A DNA stretch of 64,000 bases, taken from contig DAHWKJ010000070.1 in assembly GCA_027343695.1 (NCBI GenBank), positions 1 to 64,000 of the forward strand, written 5' to 3'. Both the position numbers and the translations under genes were made by a program. Of the stretch, positions 38,303 through 46,605 are shown piece by piece. Numbering within the stretch: the stretch's first letter is position 1; each line of letters begins with the position of its first letter. The notes beneath the pieces were generated by a model. It was not told where the DNA came from and searched no databases. It worked only from the letters and a program-made list of their open reading frames with translations. This stretch comes from Sulfobacillus sp. GTDB lineage: Bacteria > Bacillota > Sulfobacillia > Sulfobacillales > Sulfobacillaceae.

Positions 38303-38875
38303 GTGAGGGATTTGGAAGCCGAACAATTACTAGTCCGTGTTCAACAAAACGATCAAGGCGCCATGATGGCTTTTTATGATCGATACTTTGGTATGGTGGC
38401 AGGGTTTTGCCGGAAAATCCTAACGGGATCCAATGCGTCGGTTGCGGATGAAGCCATTCAAGACACCTTTTGGTACGTGTGGAAACATGCCGATAAGTTT
38501 GATGGGTCTAAAGCGGCCCTGACGACATGGCTTTATATCATTAGCCGTAGTCGATGTCTTGATGTGCTCCGGCATGAAAAAACTGTAGAGGATGTCACCG
38601 AAGAGCTTCCGGAGACGGAACGAGGGGCCGATGACGAGCCGTTGGTTACAGAAGTCCTGGGTCGACTCGAGCAAACCCGCCTAAACGACGCCATCCAAAG
38701 CCTACCGCCCCCGCAGCAAGATGTCATTCGGAAGATCTACTTATTGGGATATACCGCCAAAGAGGTGGCCGAGAGTCAAAATATTTCGCTGGGCACCATA
38801 AAAACTCGGTTACGTCTCGCACTGGATAAACTTAGAAGGTTGATGGAAGAGGAGGTCGGGGCAGATGAATCATGA
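38303..38875 (+). CDS. ECF RNA polymerase sigma factor
   Basis: 190 residues. Region 2 (about 20-90) includes FYDRYFGMVAGFCRKI and IQDTFWYVWKHADKFDG. Region 4 (about 125-180) includes LPPPQQDVIRKIYLLGYTAKEVAE and GTIKTRLRLALDKLR. The GTG at 38303 has AGGAG nine bases upstream. It overlaps the next gene, a zinc-finger anti-sigma factor, by 11 bases; the two should form a switch. The regulon is unknown. Confidence 0.9.
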   Translation: MRDLEAEQLLVRVQQNDQGAMMAFYDRYFGMVAGFCRKILTGSNASVADEAIQDTFWYVWKHADKFDGSKAALTTWLYIISRSRCLDVLRHEKTVEDVTEELPETERGADDEPLVTEVLGRLEQTRLNDAIQSLPPPQQDVIRKIYLLGYTAKEVAESQNISLGTIKTRLRLALDKLRRLMEEEVGADES

Positions 38876-39554
38876 TGGCGCATTAAATGCCTTGCCTTTA
38901 TATTCCATGGATCTTCTGGATAGCGCCGAGGCTAAGGAGCTCGAGGCGCATCTAAAAACCTGTGCCGCATGCCGTCAAGAGCTGGAATCGTTGGCGATGG
39001 TAAACGAAGACCTTATCACCGAATTGTCCCATGAAGATTGGTCCGGCCATGAGAAATTACACGACGATTTTACCAAAAAGCTCCTGCATGAGCCCATCAG
39101 TAGTCCCATTCCGCTCCGACGTCGTCCGCGACCCAGTTGGAAAATGGGTGCGTGGGCTGCTACGATTGCGATTGCGCTATTAGGATGGGGTTCGGCTTAT
39201 CAGGCCCATCAAGAGGCCAGTTACAGCAATCAAATCCTAGCCATGGTCAGCCATGGCCAGCAAGTGCCCTTAGCCAGTACCACGACAGGAGCAGTGCGGC
39301 ACGTCGATCTCTATGTGCAGCCTCGTTCTAATAAGGCTTTGGTTTGGGTTAAAAAGCTCCCACCAATCCAGCCTAACCAAGTCTATGAAGGATGGTGGAT
39401 CGTGGGTAAGGCGCCGGTTCCAGCGGGAACCTTCAAAGAGGGCCCCCATTTTCTCGCCAGGCCCCGTGGAGCGAGTGCCTTCGCAATCACCATCGAACCC
39501 TCAGGAGGTACCACAAAGCCCACCACGCCGATTCTGGTGGTAGGCACCGTCTAA
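38865..39554 (+). CDS. membrane anti-sigma factor (zinc-finger, RskA-like)
   Basis: 229 residues: N-terminal anti-sigma domain with H-x3-C-x2-C (EAHLKTCAACRQEL), one membrane helix (about 92-112) and an extracytoplasmic domain with QVYEGWWIVGKAPVPAGTF, typical of RskA-type C-termini. It should hold the upstream ECF sigma factor at the membrane until a signal arrives. The ATG overlaps the sigma gene. Confidence 0.88.
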   Translation: MNHDGALNALPLYSMDLLDSAEAKELEAHLKTCAACRQELESLAMVNEDLITELSHEDWSGHEKLHDDFTKKLLHEPISSPIPLRRRPRPSWKMGAWAATIAIALLGWGSAYQAHQEASYSNQILAMVSHGQQVPLASTTTGAVRHVDLYVQPRSNKALVWVKKLPPIQPNQVYEGWWIVGKAPVPAGTFKEGPHFLARPRGASAFAITIEPSGGTTKPTTPILVVGTV

Positions 39555-39573
39555 AATCTCGACCCCAAGAGAT

Positions 39574-39852
39574 CTACCACCCCATGATGAGTACGCGCGC
39601 GGTGAGAACCAAGAGAAATCCAGGGACTCCAAGAACCCCCACGACGCCTGCCGTTACAGGATTGAGACCGATCAAAAATCCTGTGGGTCCCATCACCCGA
39701 TCCCAGGTCCAGATCACGACGACAGCAATCGCCACATTCACCAATGTCTTCATCATCCACTTGGCGGGTGTCACGAACATCCGAGCCACAAGATAGGCCA
39801 GCACGAGGCCGAACCCTCCCGCCAACATTATCCGCGCCGGTAGCATGGTCAT
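39574..39852 (-). CDS. bofA: BofA-like membrane protein
   Basis: 92 residues with three hydrophobic segments and the family motif GLNPVTAGVVGVLGVPG. In Bacillus BofA is an inhibitor of pro-sigma-K processing during sporulation. The place downstream of recR and a YaaL-like gene is the same as in Bacillus. Start may be 39852 or 39846 (both ATG, after a G-rich site). Confidence 0.82.
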   Translation of the reverse strand: MTMLPARIMLAGGFGLVLAYLVARMFVTPAKWMMKTLVNVAIAVVVIWTWDRVMGPTGFLIGLNPVTAGVVGVLGVPGFLLVLTARVLIMGW

Positions 39853-39887
39853 CCCCCCACCATCACCTTATGCGGCAGGGACAACCT

Positions 39888-40130
39888 CTAGAATCCCGAA
39901 TGCTCCCGGATGCGCTTCAGACACTGGCGGTATAGCATCTCTGCCTCCTGACATAAACGAATGGCATGATCCACACTCGCGGGATCTGTCGCTTGCTCAA
40001 AATACGCCTGTTGCTGCATCCAATTCCGATACGCTTCTCGAAGCTCTTGGTCTCCCCAACCAGGAGGATCAATGGGCTCCCGGTTTTTGGTTCGTCGGCT
40101 TCTCCCCTCTTGTCCCCACACCGCCCTCAA
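39888..40130 (-). CDS. yaaL: YaaL-like DUF2508 protein
   Basis: 80 residues, mostly helical, with LREAYRNWMQQQAYFEQATD and the DHAIRLCQEAEMLYRQCL helix of the YaaL/DUF2508 family. Function unknown. Position between recR and bofA supports the call. The start (TTG 40130 or GTG four codons in) overlaps the preceding gene by about 60 bases. Confidence 0.7.
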   Translation of the reverse strand: MRAVWGQEGRSRRTKNREPIDPPGWGDQELREAYRNWMQQQAYFEQATDPASVDHAIRLCQEAEMLYRQCLKRIREHSGF

Positions 40131-40455
40131 CCCCTTGCCGTGACTTATGACGTATTATATGCCATTTCTTACCACTTTGGTAATTTGCGGCAAATTCAGT
40201 TTCGGCTTTATTAAGGGGATGCCCCATCAGGCGCAATGTGCGGGACAGGTCTTCAATCGCCGCGCGGCGATTGGTTTCGGTTGGCATCGTGTCAAGGTAG
40301 ATTTTAAGCCAGCGGAGCCGATTTTGAGCGCTCCACCACCACAGTGCTTCTCGAACGAGATGGCGGCGACGATATAAAAAGAGACCTCCAAAGATACCAA
40401 GCCCGCCTAATCCCAAATCGATCCACTCTACTAATACCACAAAAATATCCATCAT
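40069..40455 (-). CDS. small membrane-anchored protein, unknown
   Basis: 128 residues: one N-terminal membrane helix (about 4-27), then a Trp/Arg-rich helical region and a basic tail. GGAAGGGG precedes the ATG. No family recognised. It is inserted between recR and yaaL and overlaps yaaL in another frame; its last twenty residues may not be constrained. Confidence 0.55.
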   Translation of the reverse strand: MMDIFVVLVEWIDLGLGGLGIFGGLFLYRRRHLVREALWWWSAQNRLRWLKIYLDTMPTETNRRAAIEDLSRTLRLMGHPLNKAETEFAANYQSGKKWHIIRHKSRQGVEGGVGTRGEKPTNQKPGAH

Positions 40456-40538
40456 CTCACGCCCCTTCCTGCATTGGCATTATATTCCTGCCAGGGCGAT
40501 CTGACACGGCGGATATTTTTGTGTGCACGATGGCTAGA

Positions 40539-41135
40539 TTATATTTCTTGCCGACCCTCGAGCGCCTTGGTCAGTGTGACCTCGTCGGTATAGTCAAGGT
40601 CTCCACCCATCGGCAGTCCTCGAGCAATCCGTGTAACCCGAAGACCCATCGGCTTTAAAAGTCGACCTAAATAAAGCGCCGTGGCCTCTCCTTCGAGATT
40701 CGAGCTAGTCGCCAACACCAGCTCCACCGGAGATTCTTGGCTAATTCGTCGCAAAAGCTCTTTGACCCGCAAATCATCGGGTCCAATCCCTTCCATCGGA
40801 GAAATAGCCCCGTGGAGTACATGGTAACGCCCTCGATATTCCCGGGTCTTTTCCATCGCAATCACGTCTTTAGGTTGTTCCACGACCATAATGGTTTTCC
40901 CATCTCGCCCAGTATGACGACAAATCGTGCAGGGATCTTGGTCCGTAAAGTTAAAGCACACCGAACAATACCGAATCCGAGAACGCGCGGACACAATCGC
41001 ACTCGCTAACAGCTCGGCTTCCCCTTGGGGCATATTCAATAGAAAGAATGCCAGGCGCTGAGCCGTTTTCGGTCCGACGCCAGGCAACTTCCCCAGTTCG
41101 TTTACCAAGTCTTGAATGGGTGTCGGATAGAGCAT
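40539..41135 (-). CDS. recR: recombination mediator RecR
   Basis: 198 residues: an N-terminal helix-hairpin-helix region (LPGVGPKTAQRLAF), a four-Cys zinc finger (CSVC and CTIC) and a Toprim domain with the VEQPKDVIAME strand. It works with RecF/RecO to load RecA at gaps. It starts directly at the end of the YbaB gene. Confidence 0.95.
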   Translation of the reverse strand: MLYPTPIQDLVNELGKLPGVGPKTAQRLAFFLLNMPQGEAELLASAIVSARSRIRYCSVCFNFTDQDPCTICRHTGRDGKTIMVVEQPKDVIAMEKTREYRGRYHVLHGAISPMEGIGPDDLRVKELLRRISQESPVELVLATSSNLEGEATALYLGRLLKPMGLRVTRIARGLPMGGDLDYTDEVTLTKALEGRQEI

Positions 41136-41465
41136 TTAGAAAAGTCCTGGCATCCCGGGGATGTTCATGTTTCCGGTTACCGCCGCAATCCGTGCCGATG
41201 CCAATTCTTGAGCCTTTTTTTGCCCTTCGCGGACCGCTGTTAAGATAAGATCTTGGAGCATCTCCACATCGGATGGGTCCACCGCTTGCGGGTCGATCGT
41301 AATGGACGCGATATCCCCATGACCATTGAATACCGCCTTAACCACACCGCCCGACTCGACTTCCACGGTTTCGAACTGCAACTCCTCTTGCACCCGGGCC
41401 ACATCAGCCTGCATCTTCTGGACTTGCTTCATCATTTTTTGCATGTTATTGGGATTGAATCCCAT
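41136..41465 (-). CDS. yaaK: YbaB/EbfC nucleoid-associated protein
   Basis: 109 residues beginning GFNPNNMQKMMKQVQKMQAD (helical) with a beta core (VKAVFNGHGDIASITIDP). It binds DNA as a dimer in related bacteria. Conserved position between dnaX and recR. Confidence 0.93.
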   Translation of the reverse strand: MGFNPNNMQKMMKQVQKMQADVARVQEELQFETVEVESGGVVKAVFNGHGDIASITIDPQAVDPSDVEMLQDLILTAVREGQKKAQELASARIAAVTGNMNIPGMPGLF

Positions 41466-41527
41466 CGTGATCGTCTCCTTTTGGTCCTAATGATCCGATA
41501 TTTTCGTTCGCAATACTTCGCCATCCC

Positions 41528-43126
41528 TCAGTCAAATCCTACGATACGGATGTCTGGCCCAAACCATTCGCGCACCTCAGCCTTTAAGTCGACGGCAGGT
41601 TCGAAAGCGTCTCTAACATCCTTTAGCTGTGACTTGGTCGACTTCGACTCGTCCGGTTTGGTAGATCCCGCCGGCGGACAGTCCGCCGCCAATGTATAGC
41701 GAATCTCGGGACCATATACGGCCCGAAGCGACTTCTCCAATAAATCATGGTGCAAGCCCGTCTTGATGATGTCCACATGCGCCGGGAACGCAAAGCACAA
41801 GGTAAGCCCTGCATCCGTTACCATACACCGTGCCTCTTTGATGAGGGCGTGCGTACTCGGTCGTTCACGACGCACCAATTCCAACACCTGGAGGAACCGA
41901 TCATCGCCTCCCACTTCGACCAAGGGTATCGATTTTTTCGAAGGTTCAGCCACGGTGGCTGGTTCCGAAACCGGACCTGGTGGCGCCTTAGGCGCCACCG
42001 ATGGCGTCGTAATCGCGTCCGCCGTCGTCTGGCCAAGCAATTGCTGCCGTGCCTGAAACAACGCAAGTTCCAATACTAACTGCGGGGGAAATCCGCTTTT
42101 TAGCCGCGCTTCCCCATCGGCAATGGTTTCCAACGCCCGAAACCAGGTCTCCGCTGTTAATTGCTTGGGTACCCGACTATCCAACTGTTCGAGCCAGGCG
42201 CGCCGATAGCTCGGGAAACGTTCCCTCCCGGCTTGGCGCCACACAATTAAATTACGAATTTCGCGCGCCACGTCGCGTAGCATCTGACGCGGATCGCGGC
42301 CTTCCTGTAGCGCTTGGTCCACTACCCCGATAAGATCTTGGAGGCTTCGCGCCTCGGTTAAACTCATGACGATTTGCTCCAACAAGTGAGGACTGAGCGA
42401 GCCTACCATGTCTTCGATGCCTTGGCGTGTCACGGCTCCTCCAGACGATGCAGCTTGGTCCAACAGACTCAATGCATCGCGCATGGCCCCGTCGCCAAAT
42501 TCGGCGAGTAACTCGAGGGCTTCTGGTTCAGCCTCAATCCCTTCAGATTGGGCGACCCGGACCAGTTGCTCCTGAATCTGCGGTACCCGGAAGCGTTGGA
42601 ACTCATAGCGCTGACAACGGGACAATACCGTAATGGGCAGTTTATGAGATTCCGTCGTGGCTAAAATGAATAGCACGTGTGATGGAGGTTCTTCCAAGGT
42701 CTTTAACAGGGCGTTAAAAGCTGGCTCGGTCAACATGTGGACCTCGTCAATGATATAGACGCGCTGTTTTCCCATCACGGGAGCTTGACCAATATGTTCT
42801 CGTAATTCTCGAATTTCGTCGATCCCACGATTTGATGCGGCATCGATTTCGATCACATCAAGATGTGCTCCCCGTTCCAGGGCGACACACGAATCGCACC
42901 CGAGGCACGGATCTCCGTTAGCCTTCGGCTCGCGACAATTGACCGCTTTGGCCAAGATTCGCGCGACACTGGTCTTGCCAGTGCCCCGGGGTCCCGAAAA
43001 CAGATAGGCGTGCGTCACACGGCCTTGACGCACGGCTTCTCTTAGCGTTGAGACAACCCGGGACTGCCCGACCACATCCTCGAAATTCCGAGGTCGGTAT
43101 TGACGATAAAGGGCTTGCCGAGACAT
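41528..43126 (-). CDS. dnaX: DNA polymerase III tau/gamma subunit
   Basis: 532 residues: AAA+ clamp-loader domain with Walker A GPRGTGKTS, a zinc module (CREPKANGDPCLGCDSC) and DEVHMLT Walker B. Domain III follows, then a Pro/Ala-rich linker and a tau tail. The ATG at 43126 begins MSRQALYRQYRP, the family N-terminus; upstream codons are rejected. No obvious slippery A-run for frameshifting was seen. Confidence 0.95.
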   Translation of the reverse strand: MSRQALYRQYRPRNFEDVVGQSRVVSTLREAVRQGRVTHAYLFSGPRGTGKTSVARILAKAVNCREPKANGDPCLGCDSCVALERGAHLDVIEIDAASNRGIDEIRELREHIGQAPVMGKQRVYIIDEVHMLTEPAFNALLKTLEEPPSHVLFILATTESHKLPITVLSRCQRYEFQRFRVPQIQEQLVRVAQSEGIEAEPEALELLAEFGDGAMRDALSLLDQAASSGGAVTRQGIEDMVGSLSPHLLEQIVMSLTEARSLQDLIGVVDQALQEGRDPRQMLRDVAREIRNLIVWRQAGRERFPSYRRAWLEQLDSRVPKQLTAETWFRALETIADGEARLKSGFPPQLVLELALFQARQQLLGQTTADAITTPSVAPKAPPGPVSEPATVAEPSKKSIPLVEVGGDDRFLQVLELVRRERPSTHALIKEARCMVTDAGLTLCFAFPAHVDIIKTGLHHDLLEKSLRAVYGPEIRYTLAADCPPAGSTKPDESKSTKSQLKDVRDAFEPAVDLKAEVREWFGPDIRIVGFD

Positions 43127-43184
43127 AGCAGGATTCCCTTCCTCAGGATACGAATATCTTTTCTCATTGTACCATCCGTCAAGC

Positions 43185-43320
43185 AAAGGCCATAGGGCGG
43201 CACCGATCAGGCTGACCGCGGCACCACAACGTGCCCGCTTACCGCTGCTCCCTTCCGGGCCTGACGGGGTTCACAGGTGTTGTCCGCGCGGGACCCAATC
43301 GATGCGGCTCCATGGCCTCA
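43185..43320 (-). ncRNA. ffs: signal recognition particle RNA (scr/4.5S-like)
   Basis: The minus strand carries the SRP core, with CCCGGAAGGGAGCAGCGGTA (GGAA tetraloop and asymmetric loop) and TGTGAACCCCGTCAGG. The outer ends GGCCAT and ATGGCC pair. Boundaries are estimated from this helix, about 130 bases. Located upstream of dnaX as in Bacillus. Confidence 0.93.
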
Positions 43321-43333
43321 TCAGTAAAATACG

Positions 43334-43426
43334 TGGCGGAGGAGGAGGGATTCGAACCCTCGAGGCAGGTTCTGCCCACCAACACGCTTTCCAGGCGTGC
43401 GCCTTAAACCGCTCGGCCACCCCTCC
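43334..43426 (-). tRNA. tRNA-Ser (anticodon GGA)
   Basis: Acceptor GGAGGGG/CTCCTCC, anticodon stem CACGC/GCGTG with loop CTGGAAA, long variable arm, encoded CCA. Confidence 0.95.
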
Positions 43427-43450
43427 ACGTTTTAAATAAAGATCGTGCTA

Positions 43451-43544
43451 TGGCGGAGAGGGTGGGATTCGAACCCACGAGACGGGTTTAAGCCGCCTAC
43501 CCGATTTCGAGTCGGGCTCCTTCGACCAGCTCAGACACCTCTCC
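43451..43544 (-). tRNA. tRNA-Ser (anticodon CGA)
   Basis: Acceptor GGAGAGG, anticodon stem CCCGA/TCGGG with loop CTCGAAA, long variable arm, encoded CCA. Confidence 0.95.
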
Positions 43545-43549
43545 ATGTA

Positions 43550-44023
43550 TTATTCAGTTTTCGGTTCCGAATGATTCCGACGTGAACGAAAAAATTCTTT
43601 AAGAATCTCTCGACTCGGCTCTTCTAAAACACCTTGCATCACATCGAGCTGATGATTCAAACGCACATCGTCACCCAATTGATAAAGACTGACTAGAGCG
43701 CCACCCTTGGGATCTCGGGCACCAAACACCACCCGTTCCACTCGACTTAAAATCAAGGCTCCCGCACACATGGTACACGGTTCCAACGTGACGTACAAGG
43801 TGGTTCCCGACAATCGCCATCCGCCCATTTTTTCTGCAGCCGCACGAAGCACCAGCATTTCCGCATGCGCGGTCGGATCTCGGTCGGTTTCCCGACGATT
43901 ATGGCCTTGGGCCAAGATGGTGCCATCCGAACGTATTAACACCGCTCCCACCGGAACTTCCCCGGACCGAGCGGCGTCACGAGCTTCTGCCATCGCGATG
44001 GCCATGTACTCAGGATGATCCAT
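43550..44023 (-). CDS. tadA: tRNA-specific adenosine deaminase
   Basis: 157 residues of the cytidine deaminase fold: zinc and catalytic residues in TAHAEM and PCTMC. It converts A34 of tRNA-Arg(ACG) to inosine. The ATG at 44023 (MDHPEYMAIAM) is preferred, since the longer frame runs into the tRNA-Arg gene. The ribosome site is weak (AAGGTGAG, distant). Neighbours are tRNAs and scr RNA. Confidence 0.93.
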   Translation of the reverse strand: MDHPEYMAIAMAEARDAARSGEVPVGAVLIRSDGTILAQGHNRRETDRDPTAHAEMLVLRAAAEKMGGWRLSGTTLYVTLEPCTMCAGALILSRVERVVFGARDPKGGALVSLYQLGDDVRLNHQLDVMQGVLEEPSREILKEFFRSRRNHSEPKTE

Positions 44024-44050
44024 CTCTATCGTGTCCCACTCACCTTGATA

Positions 44051-44126
44051 TGGTGCGCCCGGGAGGACTCGAACCACCGACACAAGGTTTAGGAAACCTC
44101 TGCTCTATCCCCTGAGCTACGGGCGC
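44051..44126 (-). tRNA. tRNA-Arg (anticodon CCT)
   Basis: Acceptor GCGCCCG/CGGGCGC, anticodon loop TTCCTAA giving CCT, encoded CCA. Directly upstream of tadA. Confidence 0.95.
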
Positions 44127-44220
44127 ACAATAATTTTCCCAGAGCCTTTATTATACCGCCCGACTTACACGTTGACCATAGCTAGGATATCAAATTCATC
44201 CCTGTCGCGCAATCAAATAC

Positions 44221-44259
44221 CTTCACCAGGTGGGTGCCAATTGCATCCACCTGGTGAAG
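44221..44259. repeat. 17-bp stem-loop upstream of tRNA-Arg
   Basis: A 17-base arm (44221-44237, starting CTTCACCAGG) pairs with 44243-44259 with only one G-U and a five-base loop. No T-run follows. It lies between the dienelactone hydrolase terminator and the tRNA-Arg gene. Confidence 0.7.
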
Positions 44260-44265
44260 GTCGGC

Positions 44266-44303
44266 AGAAAAAAGGCAGAGGCCCATTGGCCGTCTGCCTT
44301 TTT
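44266..44303 (-). terminator. terminator of the dienelactone hydrolase gene
   Basis: AAAAAGGCAGA/TCTGCCTTTTT and GGCC/GGCC form a long stem with one bulge. A and T runs on both sides fit a bidirectional terminator. Confidence 0.9.
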
Positions 44304-44326
44304 GATTACCCATCCACTCTTGGCCC

Positions 44327-45121
44327 CTAGAAGCTATTTCGGAAAAATTCCAGGGTTCTCGCCCATGCGTCTCGAGCCGCTGCCGGGTCATAAGAACTCC
44401 GGGAATCATTGAAGAACGCATGACCAGCTTCCGGATAAATCTCATACTGAAAATTCTTTCCGGCCTTTTTCATCGCGTCGGCCACTTCAGGCACCAAGTC
44501 GGTTATGCGATTATCCGTGCCCCCATAAAATCCATAGACTGGGCACTGGATGGTCTTCATCGCTTCCGGCTCGGGAGCCACTCCATAATTACAGACGGCT
44601 GCCCGTAATTCGGGAAGTGTGGTCGCCAGGCTGAACGACAACGCGCCGCCCATGCAATAGCCAATGCTTGCGACCTCATGACCCTGTTCTTGGAGATAGT
44701 GCGCCCATGCCTTCAAATCTTCAACCATCCCCGCCGTGTCTCTCGGTCCAAACAGTACGCCTAAAGTCTCGGTAATCCGAGTTTTCTCATCGCCCGGGAG
44801 TTTGTTCAAATACTGTTCGCGCAGTGCGTTGTCCATCCACGCTGCGTGCGGAAGGGTGTCAAAAAATTTCTTGACGGCTTCAATCCGCGCGAATGATAAC
44901 GCCTCTGGCTTCCCACCCCGTGAATACAAGTCGGGCGCCAAAGCCACGTAGCCCGCTTCAGCGAAGCGTCGCGCCATGTCTTGGATATGTTCGTCGGGTC
45001 CCCAGATCTCTTGGATCACTAAAATCGCTGGGCTATGTTCAAATTTCGGTCCAAGTACTTGATAGGCCTTCATATCTTGTCCATCACGGCGGTGAGTAAT
45101 CCACTCTGCCTTTAATTCCAT
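44327..45121 (-). CDS. dienelactone hydrolase family protein
   Basis: 264 residues, alpha/beta hydrolase fold. The nucleophile is the Cys in GYCMGG, with Asp in FYGGTDNRI and His in YPEAGHAFF, the C-D-H triad of dienelactone hydrolases. True substrate unknown. The ATG at 45121 has GGAGG five bases upstream. Confidence 0.9.
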   Translation of the reverse strand: MELKAEWITHRRDGQDMKAYQVLGPKFEHSPAILVIQEIWGPDEHIQDMARRFAEAGYVALAPDLYSRGGKPEALSFARIEAVKKFFDTLPHAAWMDNALREQYLNKLPGDEKTRITETLGVLFGPRDTAGMVEDLKAWAHYLQEQGHEVASIGYCMGGALSFSLATTLPELRAAVCNYGVAPEPEAMKTIQCPVYGFYGGTDNRITDLVPEVADAMKKAGKNFQYEIYPEAGHAFFNDSRSSYDPAAARDAWARTLEFFRNSF

Positions 45122-45465
45122 TCTTACCTCCACCTTTCCTTTAGGAAGTATCTACTAACTAATTTTACCACGCTTTATCGATTGACGGCAGGGCGTTCCC
45201 CAACGGGAACAGCGTGCCCACGCTTCTAGTCCGTGAGGTGTCCCCCTCACGGGGTGGTGCGCATCTATCGTGACCCGACCTCAGTTACTCAATCCGCAAC
45301 ATGCCATAGAGGATACCCGAATGTGGTTTCGGGAGGGAACACCACGTTCTCCGGAACGGGCTAGGCTTTGGTGTGATGAGGGGGCCGTGGTGTCGCCCCT
45401 CATCCTATATAATAAAAAGAACGTAACAATACGGCCTGCCCGTCGGGTCGCTGAGGATGGTGAGC
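45122..45465. promoter_or_regulatory. intergenic region with several hairpins and a TATAAT
   Basis: No gene. Short hairpins occur in a row: GTTCCC-CAAC-GGGAAC (45195-45210), a small AGCGTG/CACGCT repeat, and CCGTGAGG/CCTCACGG (45231-45252). The last overlaps the 23-base motif shared with 27.2 kb. A GATGAGGGG/CCCCTCATC repeat (45375-45404) precedes TATAAT (45408-45413), perhaps an operator for the lipoprotein gene. Confidence 0.45.
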
Positions 45466-46293
45466 ATGAAGCGTTTTATTGGGATCGGGATGGGCTTGGT
45501 CTTGGGGATAATCCTGAGTGGTTGTGGCCAGTCCGGTTTTGTCGTCAGTGCCCAGGGCGGAGTTAGTAGTCGGTCACGTTTGCCCCAACACCCACCCGAA
45601 GCGGGGTTAACGCTGTCCACAGGCCCTGGGACTAGGGTAGGGTTGGGTACCGTGCATTTGACCATTCCTCCGAGCAATCTCTCTTCCATCCCGTCGCTAC
45701 AATGGCACGCTATTTGGGTGCCGCTTATTCAAGTGCCGACCGTCACGGGCATGCAAGACAGGGTGCGCGGGCAAGCGGTGTTTAGGTTGCCCGCGCAATG
45801 GACCGGCCCGACTCCACAAGATCACTGGAGCGGCTATGGGTCGCTCGTGACCACCAATGTGAACATGAAAATTCCTCCCCATACCCGTAATGGTGGCGTG
45901 ATCACGTTGGCAGAACGGATCCGGGTGGCGCTGGTGCAGGGTAGAAGCACCGCCGGAGGCCGACAGACCCTCGTGATCGCCACACCTCCGGCTTTTCCGG
46001 TGCTCGCATGGCAAGACGCGACGGGGACACCCTCGGTGTCTCGAACCAAGGTCACCAGCATGAAGGAAGGCCTTTATATGGGGTTTCAGCCGCCCGACGG
46101 AGGGACTACGGCCTTTGCGGTTCAGAGTAGGCACTGGTCGTCCGCCGAGGGGTTGGCGTTCGCGATTCGCACCCGATACCAACTCGCTCTGGACGCCGTC
46201 CAAGCCAATGTGATCCTGTACGATCGTGGAACGCATGGTGCTTATTGGTATATCCAGCGATTTCCCTCGCCCCAGTCGCTGCCCCAACCATAA
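45466..46293 (+). CDS. lipoprotein of unknown function
   Basis: 275 residues with a signal peptide and lipobox LSGC, so it should be lipid-anchored outside the membrane. The mature part is beta-rich with many Thr/Pro and no recognised domain. The ATG at 45466 has GAGG nine bases upstream; an ATG at 45457 is too close to it. Confidence 0.75.
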   Translation: MKRFIGIGMGLVLGIILSGCGQSGFVVSAQGGVSSRSRLPQHPPEAGLTLSTGPGTRVGLGTVHLTIPPSNLSSIPSLQWHAIWVPLIQVPTVTGMQDRVRGQAVFRLPAQWTGPTPQDHWSGYGSLVTTNVNMKIPPHTRNGGVITLAERIRVALVQGRSTAGGRQTLVIATPPAFPVLAWQDATGTPSVSRTKVTSMKEGLYMGFQPPDGGTTAFAVQSRHWSSAEGLAFAIRTRYQLALDAVQANVILYDRGTHGAYWYIQRFPSPQSLPQP

Positions 46294-46605
46294 GGGATGT
46301 TGCGTCGTCGCTCGAGAAAAGCGGAGCCACGACCGCGAGGCCCCTAGGCATCGTAGCGTACCCAAGATGAGCTACGGATCCCCGAGACTTTTACTGGAGC
46401 CGGATGGCACAGATCTCAATGAGGAGGGGTCGTCCGCTCGGTTTCCAACCGACGGGGGAATTGGGACGGGCTCGGAGAACCACGGACCATCCCCAGATAA
46501 AATAGTGCATAGGTGTGTGTTTGTAGACCACCTTGGACTCGACAATCAATAACTAGGACAAACATCTCCCAATCCTTTATTCTTGACCTATGGAGGTCAT
46601 ATCTC
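46294..46605. other. gene-free stretch before the uracil-DNA glycosylase gene
   Basis: 312 bases with no credible gene. A frame runs through it into the glycosylase gene (from 46513) but has no ribosome site. No promoter or hairpin was convincing. Confidence 0.4.

Noticed and set aside
39970-40069. Frameshift between the membrane protein and yaaL
   Set aside because: Both frames have their own starts, and yaaL matches its family fully, so overlap is simpler than a frameshift.
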